NCBI GenBank assembly: GCA_965373045.1
Contig: CBDVEQ010000112.1
Coordinates: 1-9,284 of the forward strand
DNA: 9,284 nucleotides
Direction: 5' to 3'
DNA from: DAOVDI01 sp965373045
GTDB taxonomy: Bacteria > Acidobacteriota > Aminicenantia > Aminicenantales > Aminicenantaceae
Position numbers and translations under genes: made by a program. The notes beneath the pieces were generated by a model. The model saw nothing but the letters and a program-made list of their open reading frames with translations. It searched no databases and was not told the DNA's origin. This document shows, in pieces, positions 1 through 6,682 of the stretch. Each line of letters begins with the position of its first letter. Position 1 is the stretch's first letter.

Positions 1-890
1 GTAAAGGCAACCTTGGAAGCAGGTCGGCTGAGAAGCAGTCCAATCCGGGTCAATGGGCGGAAGAATATGTATCGGGGGACTACTTCGATTTCTTGGTCAA
101 ATGTGAGAAGCTGGTATCTATAATTTGAAAGCTGCCTGTGTATTGCCGGCCATTTTCCTGTGTTGAAAGAGCTGTTAAGGATGAGTGGGTCGTTTGGAGA
201 AAATGATTTTAATTTTCCCCAGCAGCCTTCATCTATTAGCCAGGAAAAGTTGGGAAGTTTGTCCTCGTTCATAAGGGGAATGAGAAAATCGAAACTGAGA
301 CCCTCAAGACCGATGATGATTATTTTTTTATCCAGATTTTTTCTTTCTAGAGTGGCTACCTTTTCCGACCGTTCCGGCAATAAAAATTCTGCGCGTTTTT
401 GTACTGAAAAAACTATCAACACCGAAAAAATTAAAAAGTATGCTGTGAAAAAAAGAAATTTTTTCTTATAAAGGTTGATACTGTACAGGACAAGGAATCC
501 AATAAATATAAGGAAGATCAAAAACCAGGACTGTAATTTAAGGAGGTCTCTGGTTGCAGTGTTGAAGAAAGAAAGGAAATAGTCATAGTTGATTTTATAA
601 ATAATCAGATAAAGAAGGGTCAGGATGGAAAAACTCACAGTGAGAAAAGAAGGGGATATAAATGCGATATTCAATTTTTTTGCGGAAAAAAAACTGAATG
701 AATAAAAAACTGTAATACAAATAAGTGTGATGATAATGCCGTATGTCAAAGAGAGAAACAGAGTGAGCTGAAGAAAAAACAGCTGCTTAAATGGCAGGTT
801 GATATTAATATCATAGATAAGCAGGGCGATTAAAGCAGAGAAAAAGATGCCGCTGAGCATGGAGTTGAGAAGGACCTTCAAAAACTTCAT
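1..890 (-). CDS. Membrane-anchored alkaline-phosphatase-superfamily protein (type I phosphodiesterase/sulfatase-like), partial, C-terminus beyond window
   Basis: The minus strand is open from an ATG at 890-888 to the left edge, giving 296 complete codons without a stop. The first ~165 residues form about five hydrophobic helices (roughly 7-27, 38-66, 79-98, 121-138, 145-163). Basic residues (SAKK near 70, YKKKF near 143) lie on alternate loops, so the positive-inside rule puts the following domain in the periplasm. From residue 188 it matches the start of the AlkP/phosphodiesterase fold: a beta strand KKIIIIGLEG, then KLPNFSWLIDEG (211-222), then NSSFNTGKWPAIH (239-251), resembling the usual xWTSxATGxxPxxH nucleophile segment. 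Two positions are unusual: Glu196 replaces the typical metal-binding Asp of GLDG, and Ser240 sits where Thr is usual. No clear Shine-Dalgarno precedes ATG 890; Met11 (860-858) is an alternative start. Substrate unknown. The gene is divergent from the recD2 operon and markedly AT-rich. Confidence 0.8.
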   Translation of the reverse strand, partial: MKFLKVLLNSMLSGIFFSALIALLIYDININLPFKQLFFLQLTLFLSLTYGIIITLICITVFYSFSFFSAKKLNIAFISPSFLTVSFSILTLLYLIIYKINYDYFLSFFNTATRDLLKLQSWFLIFLIFIGFLVLYSINLYKKKFLFFTAYFLIFSVLIVFSVQKRAEFLLPERSEKVATLERKNLDKKIIIIGLEGLSFDFLIPLMNEDKLPNFSWLIDEGCWGKLKSFSPNDPLILNSSFNTGKWPAIHRQLSNYRYQLLTFDQEIEVVPRYIFFRPLTRIGLLLSRPASKVAF

Positions 891-896
891 AAAAAA

Positions 897-925
897 TTAG
901 TATCATTTATTTAACATACCGTCAA
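897..925 (-). promoter_or_regulatory. Candidate promoter for the minus-strand phosphodiesterase-like gene
   Basis: On the minus strand TTGACG (925-920) is a 5/6 match to the sigma-70 -35 box. It is followed after 17 nt by TACTAA (902-897), a weak -10; GATACT (904-899) at 15 nt is an alternative. Either would start transcription within about 2 nt of the ATG at 890, implying an almost leaderless mRNA or use of the internal Met11 start. Pattern match only. Confidence 0.35.
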
Positions 926-933
926 ACTCTTAG

Positions 934-962
934 TTGATGCAAAGGATTCGAGGATTCATATT
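934..962 (+). promoter_or_regulatory. Candidate promoter for the recD2-led operon
   Basis: TTGATG (934-939) and CATATT (957-962) each match four of six sigma-70 consensus positions and are separated by 17 nt. This would give a start near 969 and a leader of about 27 nt before the recD2 ATG at 996. It is the only reasonable candidate in the 105-nt divergent gap, and no later intergenic space exists before 9131 for another promoter, so it may drive all six genes. Internal promoters within coding sequence cannot be excluded. Confidence 0.35.
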
Positions 963-995
963 TTTTCCTGTTGAAAATGTGATAGAATAACGAAA

Positions 996-3206
996 ATGGA
1001 TTATATAACAGGGGCGATCGACCAGATTATATACTACAGCCCGGATACGGGATACACGGTCTGTAAATTTGTGACAGAGAGCCGTGAAACCCTGACCATT
1101 GTTGGGACATTTCCCCCGCTCAAAGCGGGGGAAGTGCTTAAGATCAATGGGAAGTGGCAGATCAATCCCCGTTTCGGAAAACAGTTTAAAGTTGAGAATT
1201 ACCTCCCGCTTATGCCTTCCTCGGTCAAAGGAATAGAGAAATTTCTGTCTTCAGGATTGATAAAGGGGATCGGTCCTGCCCTGGCCAGAAGAATCACTGC
1301 GCTTTTTGGTGATCAGACTCTAGATGTGGTCGCTAATAAGCCAAAGCGGCTAGAAGAAGTTGAGGGTATCGGTACTATCAAGATCAGAGAGATCAAAAAA
1401 TCGTGGGTGGAACACAAGCACATAAGCGATCTTATTATCTTTCTCCAGGAGCACAATATATCCACGACCCTGGCGACAAAGATCTATAATCAATATGGCA
1501 ACCAGTCCTTTCATATATTAAAAACCAATCCCTATCTGGCTTGTCATGATATCTGGGGTATTGGTTTTAAAACTGCTGACCAGATGGCCTTGAAACTGGG
1601 TATAAGCCCTGATTCTGAAGAACGGATCAAGGCTTATGTCCGTTATCTTCTGGAAAAGGATAATGAGCAGGGGCATGTTTTTTCTATTAAGGAAGAGATG
1701 GGAAAAGCCTGCAGCAAAGACCTGGATGTTCCGGCTGATAAATTCGAAAAAGCCATGAATAAACTTGTCCATGAGAAACGTGTAGTATTAGAAAATACGG
1801 GGAAGGAGACCGCTGTTTATCTGCCTTTTTATTACAATGCTCAGCAAGAGGTTGTCAGATCCCTGCATAAGCTGGCTGCTTTTCCCGCTGCGAAGCCTCC
1901 TTTTGATATGACGGAGGCCATCCGCCTGGTCGAAAAGGATTTATCCATTGAGTTCTCCACTGCTCAGAAACAAGCGGTCAAAGAGAGTTTGAGTAAAAAG
2001 ATCCTGGTCATCACAGGAGGTCCTGGTACAGGAAAAACGACCATTATCCGAGGTATTGTCGACATCTTTCATCGGTGGGGAAGGCAGCTTCATCTTGCCG
2101 CACCCACAGGACGGGCGGCCAAACGCCTGTTCGAGGCGACCAGGAAGGAGGCCAGAACCATCCACAGGACACTGGGGTATAATCCGAAACTAGGCACGTT
2201 CCGAAAAAATGAATCTCATCCGCTTGCCGGAGACGCTTTGATCGTGGATGAGTTTTCTATGGTGGATCTTCCTCTGATGTTTCATCTGTTAAAAGCGGTT
2301 CCCCAGTGGATGCGGCTGATTCTGGTCGGGGACAAGGACCAGCTCCCCTCAGTGGGTCCTGGGAATCTGCTGCGTGACATCATCGATTCTCAGAGGATCG
2401 ATGTTGTCCGCCTGGATGAGATCTTTCGGCAGGAACAAGGCAGCCTCATCATCCAGAATGCTCACAGGGTCAATCGAGGAGAATCCCTGATCTATCCTGA
2501 TAAAGGGGATAAGAATGCGGATTTTTATTTCATAAAACAGGACGATGATAAGCATGCATTTGAGACCATCATGAATTTATGTTCGATCAATATACCGCAG
2601 AAACTAGGGCTGTCTCCTCTTTCCACTCAGATACAGGTGATCAGTCCTATGTACCGCGGTTTGATCGGAGTGGATAATCTGAATGTCGAGCTGCAAAAAC
2701 GCCTGAATCCATCGATGGAAGTACTGAAACTGGGAAGCCGGGAGATCCGTTTGAATGATAAAGTTATGCAGATCAAGAACAACTATGACAAGGATGTTTT
2801 TAACGGAGACATCGGTATTGTAGCGGACATCGACCGTCGAAATTACTCTGTTGTGGTCCGTTTTGATGGACGGGCGGTTACCTATACGCGGGAAGAGCTT
2901 AATGAACTGACACTGGCGTATGTGGTTTCCGTGCACAAGTCCCAGGGAAGTGAGTACCAGGCAGTCGTAATGCCACTTCTCACGCAGCATTTTATCATGC
3001 TTCAGCGGAATCTATTCTATACAGCTCTGACAAGAGCCAAAAAATTGAGCGTCATTGTGGGGTCGTATAAGGCGCTCTATATTGCCATAAATAACAATAA
3101 GCCAGTGAAGCGAAATTGCCGGATCAAGGAAAAACTTATGCAAATAACAAATAGCACCGCGGCAAATATCGCAGGAATACCGGAGGAAAAAAATGAAAAG
3201 GCGTAA
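996..3206 (+). CDS. recD2: RecD2-type ATP-dependent DNA helicase (SF1B, RecBC-independent RecD)
   Basis: The 736-residue product has the full RecD2 plan and a typical length. The N-terminal domain (1-70) is the RecD2-specific OB-like region. Helix-hairpin-helix turns follow (GIGP 91-94, GIG 124-126, GIG 188-190). The helicase core shows Walker A GGPGTGKTT (341-349, Lys347), Walker B/motif II DEFSMVD (418-424), motif III GDKDQLPSVGPG (445-456), late motif VHKSQGSEY (646-654) and YTALTRAKK with arginine finger Arg680 (675-683). Family members unwind DNA 5'-3' and act in repair and replication-fork maintenance in bacteria, often without RecBC; no recB or recC is visible here. ATG 996 is the first in-frame start after a TGA at 972 and lacks an evident Shine-Dalgarno, so translation may be modest. 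The last 14 nt overlap the next gene, whose GGAGG site lies inside recD2. It is the first gene of the six-gene operon. Confidence 0.95.
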   Translation: MDYITGAIDQIIYYSPDTGYTVCKFVTESRETLTIVGTFPPLKAGEVLKINGKWQINPRFGKQFKVENYLPLMPSSVKGIEKFLSSGLIKGIGPALARRITALFGDQTLDVVANKPKRLEEVEGIGTIKIREIKKSWVEHKHISDLIIFLQEHNISTTLATKIYNQYGNQSFHILKTNPYLACHDIWGIGFKTADQMALKLGISPDSEERIKAYVRYLLEKDNEQGHVFSIKEEMGKACSKDLDVPADKFEKAMNKLVHEKRVVLENTGKETAVYLPFYYNAQQEVVRSLHKLAAFPAAKPPFDMTEAIRLVEKDLSIEFSTAQKQAVKESLSKKILVITGGPGTGKTTIIRGIVDIFHRWGRQLHLAAPTGRAAKRLFEATRKEARTIHRTLGYNPKLGTFRKNESHPLAGDALIVDEFSMVDLPLMFHLLKAVPQWMRLILVGDKDQLPSVGPGNLLRDIIDSQRIDVVRLDEIFRQEQGSLIIQNAHRVNRGESLIYPDKGDKNADFYFIKQDDDKHAFETIMNLCSINIPQKLGLSPLSTQIQVISPMYRGLIGVDNLNVELQKRLNPSMEVLKLGSREIRLNDKVMQIKNNYDKDVFNGDIGIVADIDRRNYSVVVRFDGRAVTYTREELNELTLAYVVSVHKSQGSEYQAVVMPLLTQHFIMLQRNLFYTALTRAKKLSVIVGSYKALYIAINNNKPVKRNCRIKEKLMQITNSTAANIAGIPEEKNEKA
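1111..1133. repeat. Perfect 10-bp inverted repeat (3-nt loop) inside recD2
   Basis: Arms TTCCCCCGCT (1111-1120) and AGCGGGGGAA (1124-1133) are perfectly complementary around the loop CAA. The repeat lies within codons 39-46 of recD2, about 115 nt after the start. There is no T-run after either arm on its own strand, so it is not a classical intrinsic terminator. In RNA it would form a very stable stem. It may be an incidental result of the Pro-Pro and Ala-Gly-Glu codons, a mobile palindrome, or a structure affecting translation or transcript stability. Confidence 0.75.
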
Positions 3207-3681
3207 CCGTTTTATCGTTTTGGCAGGAGCCCTTTTTTGTGTTTTTGTTATGCTTCTGCTTGCTGAAACCTATGTAATCAAAGTCCAGTCAACGCATTTG
3301 AAAAAAGAACCAATATTTTTCGCACAGACGATCGCTGTATTAAAAAACGGCGATAAAGTTGAAAAAATCGGCGCAGAAAAAGGCTGGCTGAAGGTTCGGA
3401 CCATGAACAATCTTATGGGTTGGATTCATTCCAGCGCTGTACAGACAAAAAAGATCAATCTGCTGGCGATTAATCAGTCTGTCAGAAGCCAGACATCAGC
3501 GGATGAGATTGCCCTGGCCGGAAAAGGATTCAATAAACAGGTGGAGGAAAGCTTCAAAGCCAGAAATAAGGAGATCAGTTTTGTCTGGGTCGATAGGATG
3601 TTGAAGATCAAGGTCAGCACGAATGAGATTCTTGCCTTTCTTAAAAAAGGAAAGCTGGGAGAGTATGGAGGGGCAAAATGA
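3193..3681 (+). CDS. Secreted/membrane-anchored SH3-domain (SH3b) protein
   Basis: The 162-residue protein begins with a signal sequence or signal anchor: basic MKRRNR, then a hydrophobic stretch (8-24) ending LLLAE, so it acts outside the cytoplasm. Residues ~27-85 resemble a bacterial SH3 fold: alternating strands, a central LKNGDKVEKIGAEKGWLKVR (50-69) and the characteristic MGWIHSSAV ending. Bacterial SH3 domains commonly bind peptidoglycan or peptides. The C-terminal half (about 100-162), with AGKGFNKQVEESF, is predicted helical and looks like a companion domain; I do not know a function for it. ATG 3193 is supported by GGAGG at 3182-3186 with 6-nt spacing, inside the end of recD2. Its stop overlaps the M48 protease start as ATGA (3678-3681), so the two are probably co-translated and may work together in the periplasm. 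Catalytic residues are not evident. Confidence 0.8.
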   Translation: MKRRNRFIVLAGALFCVFVMLLLAETYVIKVQSTHLKKEPIFFAQTIAVLKNGDKVEKIGAEKGWLKVRTMNNLMGWIHSSAVQTKKINLLAINQSVRSQTSADEIALAGKGFNKQVEESFKARNKEISFVWVDRMLKIKVSTNEILAFLKKGKLGEYGGAK

Positions 3682-4595
3682 GAAACTCCGGATCGATTCT
3701 AAAAATATCTTTTGTGTGTATTCTGGTGTTTTTCGTGATGAGTTGTTCTATTATGGAACAGGGTGTCGGGGTTCTTTCCGAAGCGGGTCTCGTTAGAAAG
3801 GACGATGCTCAAAGCATTGTGAAAACCTCCAAGGCGCTGAGGAAAGGTTTCGGGGAGATAACCGAGGAAGAGGAGTATTATATCGGCAGGGCGGTTGCGG
3901 CAGTAATCCTGTCCCGTTATACGGTCTATGAAAATAATTCCCTCACCAAGTATGTCAACACGCTTGGAAATGCGATTGCTGTTCACAGCGACCGGCCGGA
4001 GACCTATGCTGGATATCATTTCCTGATCCTGGATTCTGATGAGATCAATGCTATGGCCGCTCCAAGCGGATTTATCTTTATCACAAAAGGACTACTCGAG
4101 CGGTGCCGGGATGAGGAAATGCTGGCTGCTGTTCTGGCCCATGAGATCGGACATGTTTACGCCAAACATGGGCTTAAGTCCATTAAAAAATCCAGGCTGG
4201 TTGATGCCTTCAAACTTATCGGGCAGGAAGCTGTGGGCCGTTATGGTTCTCAGGAACTGGCCCAGTTGACCGGGATATTTGAGGAAGTCCTGGGAGATGT
4301 TGTGGATAAACTGGTCGAGCGGGGGTATGACCGAAAGTACGAATATGAAGCGGACCGGCTTTCTGTCCATTATACCGTGCAGACAGGTTACAATCCTGGC
4401 GGGCTTTCGGATTTCCTAGGAGCCATGGCGGCAGAAGCCGGAGGAGATTCTACCAGCGGATGGTTCAAAACCCATCCTTCTGCAAAAAACAGATTGAAGC
4501 GTGTGGAGAAAGAAATATTGTCAATAACGGAGATTCATGCAAAACGTGCTGCCCGGACAAATCGATTCAAACGAACGGTCAGAGGAATAAAGTAG
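3678..4595 (+). CDS. M48-family zinc metalloprotease, lipoprotein (LoiP/BepA-like)
   Basis: The 305-residue protein starts with a lipoprotein signal peptide; the lipobox VMSC puts the lipidated cysteine at Cys23, so it is membrane-attached on the periplasmic side. The zinc site is complete: HEIGH (His155, Glu156, His159) followed by HVYAKH, and the third ligand Glu224 in YEYEADRLS. A HPSAKNRLKR segment near residue 262 is typical of peptidase M48 proteins. There is no C-terminal TPR array, so it is closer in architecture to E. coli LoiP (YggG) than to BepA. Such proteases degrade misfolded or stalled envelope proteins. The start ATG 3678 follows GGAGGGG (3667-3673) and overlaps the SH3 gene by 4 nt. 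The stop (4593-4595) is 2 nt before the cyclase GTG start. The close link to a periplasm-sensing cyclase makes a role in envelope surveillance plausible but unproven. Confidence 0.93.
   Translation: MRNSGSILKISFVCILVFFVMSCSIMEQGVGVLSEAGLVRKDDAQSIVKTSKALRKGFGEITEEEEYYIGRAVAAVILSRYTVYENNSLTKYVNTLGNAIAVHSDRPETYAGYHFLILDSDEINAMAAPSGFIFITKGLLERCRDEEMLAAVLAHEIGHVYAKHGLKSIKKSRLVDAFKLIGQEAVGRYGSQELAQLTGIFEEVLGDVVDKLVERGYDRKYEYEADRLSVHYTVQTGYNPGGLSDFLGAMAAEAGGDSTSGWFKTHPSAKNRLKRVEKEILSITEIHAKRAARTNRFKRTVRGIK
4581..4587 (+). promoter_or_regulatory. Shine-Dalgarno supporting the GTG start of the cyclase gene
   Basis: AGAGGAA lies 10 nt before GTG 4598-4600, within the last codons of the M48 gene. It favours the GTG over the upstream in-frame ATG at 4460, which has no comparable site and would add a cysteine-rich peptide read out of frame from the protease gene. 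Confidence 0.6.
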
Positions 4596-4597
4596 TA

Positions 4598-6682
4598 GTG
4601 AAGAATAGATATCTACGTGGAATTGCAGTAGGAGGATGTGTTTTTGCCCTGACCCTGCTGTTGTTCTATCTGGGGGGGTTCCAGTCCTGGGAATGGAAGA
4701 CATGGGACTGGCGGGTAAGGATGTTTTCCGATCCTTCCAGTGCTGCTGAAGACATTGTGATTTTCCTGATAGACCAGAACAGTCTGGACGTATATGCATC
4801 ATCCCACGGCCTTTCATGGCCCTGGCCGCGTGAGATGTATGCTTATGTGGTGGATTTCTGCCGCCAGGCTGAAGTGAAAGCCCTGTTCTTTGATTTTATT
4901 TTTTCAGAAGCCTCTTTGTACGGTCCTGAGGATGACAAACGGTTTGCGGATACTATGACAGAGGCGGGAAATGTGTTTCTTCCTGTCTTTCTGACCAAGA
5001 AAGGTAAAATCCTGGATCCATCGACTGTTCAGAGTTTAAAACGGTTTGTCTTGCCTGAAAACGCATGGAATAAAGATTATGCTGTACCCATGCAGTCGGT
5101 CGATCTGCCGTTGGCATCCTTTCTGTCTTCCACTTCAGGAGTGGGAAATGTCAACTTCACTCCGGACAGAGACGGTATATTCCGGCGAATTCCACTGGTT
5201 TTTTCCCTTGGCAGCCAGATATTGCCATCTCTTCCTCTGGCTGTAGCCAGAAGAGTGGATACAGAATTTTCCATACCTTGGAAGGCACTCGATTCGTTCG
5301 GTCAGATGGTGATCCGTTATCACGGGCCTTCAGGAACCTATAAAAGTTATTCTATTGCCTCAATTATAAATTCTTATGCCCAGATCCAGGAAGGTAAAGA
5401 GCCCCAGATCCCTTCTGAAACTTTCCGGAATAAGATCATCCTTTTGGGTTCTAGCGCTCCTGGACTTCTGGATCTGCGGTCAACGCCTCTAAATGCTGTA
5501 TGCCCTGGTGTAGAAATTCAAGCTGCGGTTATTGACAATCTCCTGTACAAAGATTTTTTCCGAAGGACCCATTTATTTGTCCTGTTGGTTTTTATAGGAC
5601 TTCTCTCCTTACTTGTAGCATTAGGGACATCTCTTTTACATAAGATATGGCAGTTCATTCTTTTTTTCCTGGCATGTCTGGCCCTTCCGGCCTGCGCAGC
5701 AGTACTGGCCTATATTTCCGGATATTGGCTCGAATTCGTCGGGCCGGCTTTTGCTGTTGTACTGGGATTCATGGCGGCTGCGCTTCTGAACTACAACATA
5801 GAGGGAAAACAGAAGCGTTTTATTAAAAGTGTTTTTCAATATTATTTAAATCCTCATGTTATTGAACGTGTGATTAAGAACCCGGATCTTCTCAAACTGG
5901 GAGGAGAGAAGCGGGAAATAACATCTGTTTTTACTGATGTTGCCGGCTTTACATCCATTTCTGAAGATCTGACCCCAGAAGAATTGGTAAATCTTCTAAA
6001 TGAATACCTTTCAGAGATGACCGAAGTCATATTTGACTCCGGAGGAACACTGGACAAGTATGAGGGGGATGCGATTATCGCTTTTTGGAATGCCCCTCTC
6101 GACCAACCGGATCATGCTTTGCGGGCATGTAGAGCGGCCCTCGCCTGCCAGGACCGGTTGGAGCGGATGAGAGCAACTATCAAAGAAACATACGGGCATG
6201 AGTTATATATGCGTATCGGAGTAAATTCAGGTGATGCTGTGGTTGGAAACATGGGGTCCCAAACACGGTTCGATTATACGGCCATGGGAGATACTGTAAA
6301 TCTGGCGGCTCGTCTGGAGGGTGCGAACAAACAGTACGGCACTTCGATCCTTATCGGAGAGAACACGTATCACCTGGTGAAAGATTCCATCGCTGCGCGG
6401 GAAGTGGACAGGATTAGGGTTGTAGGCAAAACAAAGCCTGTTCGTATATATGAAATTTTTGGGGATACAGACAGGATTGCGGAAGAGTTGCAAAAAAGAA
6501 TATCAGATCATCATGAAGCCCTTTCTCTGTTTCATGAAAGGCAGTGGGAGGATGCGGCGAGGCTCTTTCAAAATCTGGGAGATGATCCTGTAGCTGGCGT
6601 GTATCTAACACGCATTGCTGGTTTTCGCAGCTCGCCTCCGCCTGAAAACTGGGACGGTATTTTCGATCTGAAGGTGAAATGA
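4598..6682 (+). CDS. CHASE2-domain class IIIb adenylate cyclase (membrane sensor cyclase)
   Basis: With the GTG start the product has 694 residues. One N-terminal membrane helix (8-27) leads into a periplasmic CHASE2 sensor domain (about 28-320; DWR 37-39, later FDFIFSE). Three hydrophobic helices follow (about 326-347, 352-372, 377-397), then a cytoplasmic cyclase domain. Catalytic residues are all present: metal-binding Asp447 (FTDVAGFT) and Asp491 (KYEGD), adenine-selecting Lys487, Thr561 at the second base-selecting position, and transition-state Asn568 and Arg572 in TVNLAAR. Lys/Thr with this spacing is the class IIIb adenylate cyclase signature, some members of which respond to bicarbonate. 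A helical tail (about 625-694) ends in the PPPENWDG pattern frequent in this protein type. Homodimerisation is expected since both half-sites are on one chain. It follows the M48 gene by 2 nt and overlaps the MBL gene by 4 nt. The CHASE2 ligand is unknown. Confidence 0.93.
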   Translation: MKNRYLRGIAVGGCVFALTLLLFYLGGFQSWEWKTWDWRVRMFSDPSSAAEDIVIFLIDQNSLDVYASSHGLSWPWPREMYAYVVDFCRQAEVKALFFDFIFSEASLYGPEDDKRFADTMTEAGNVFLPVFLTKKGKILDPSTVQSLKRFVLPENAWNKDYAVPMQSVDLPLASFLSSTSGVGNVNFTPDRDGIFRRIPLVFSLGSQILPSLPLAVARRVDTEFSIPWKALDSFGQMVIRYHGPSGTYKSYSIASIINSYAQIQEGKEPQIPSETFRNKIILLGSSAPGLLDLRSTPLNAVCPGVEIQAAVIDNLLYKDFFRRTHLFVLLVFIGLLSLLVALGTSLLHKIWQFILFFLACLALPACAAVLAYISGYWLEFVGPAFAVVLGFMAAALLNYNIEGKQKRFIKSVFQYYLNPHVIERVIKNPDLLKLGGEKREITSVFTDVAGFTSISEDLTPEELVNLLNEYLSEMTEVIFDSGGTLDKYEGDAIIAFWNAPLDQPDHALRACRAALACQDRLERMRATIKETYGHELYMRIGVNSGDAVVGNMGSQTRFDYTAMGDTVNLAARLEGANKQYGTSILIGENTYHLVKDSIAAREVDRIRVVGKTKPVRIYEIFGDTDRIAEELQKRISDHHEALSLFHERQWEDAARLFQNLGDDPVAGVYLTRIAGFRSSPPPENWDGIFDLKVK

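Noticed and set aside
3..128. Open plus-strand frame at the left edge ending in TGA at 126-128, resembling the end of a gene
   Set aside because: The minus-strand frame through the same bases is continuous with the phosphodiesterase-like protein and gives a family-like PRYIFFRPLTR segment, so the plus frame is treated as chance.
160..471. Plus-strand open frame of 103 codons
   Set aside because: It lies wholly antisense to the longer minus-strand frame that carries recognisable phosphodiesterase-fold motifs; its own translation is low in family resemblance and it has no Shine-Dalgarno.
1111..1133. Hairpin in recD2 as an intrinsic terminator
   Set aside because: No run of T follows the stem on either strand, and it sits inside a conserved gene whose downstream part is intact.
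2604..2990. Minus-strand open frame of 128 codons inside recD2
   Set aside because: It is antisense to conserved RecD2 helicase motifs and has no recognisable features.
4460..4597. Upstream in-frame ATG 4460 as start of the cyclase
   Set aside because: It would add 46 cysteine-rich residues read out of frame from the end of the M48 gene; the GTG at 4598 has a better ribosome site and starts a normal signal-anchor.
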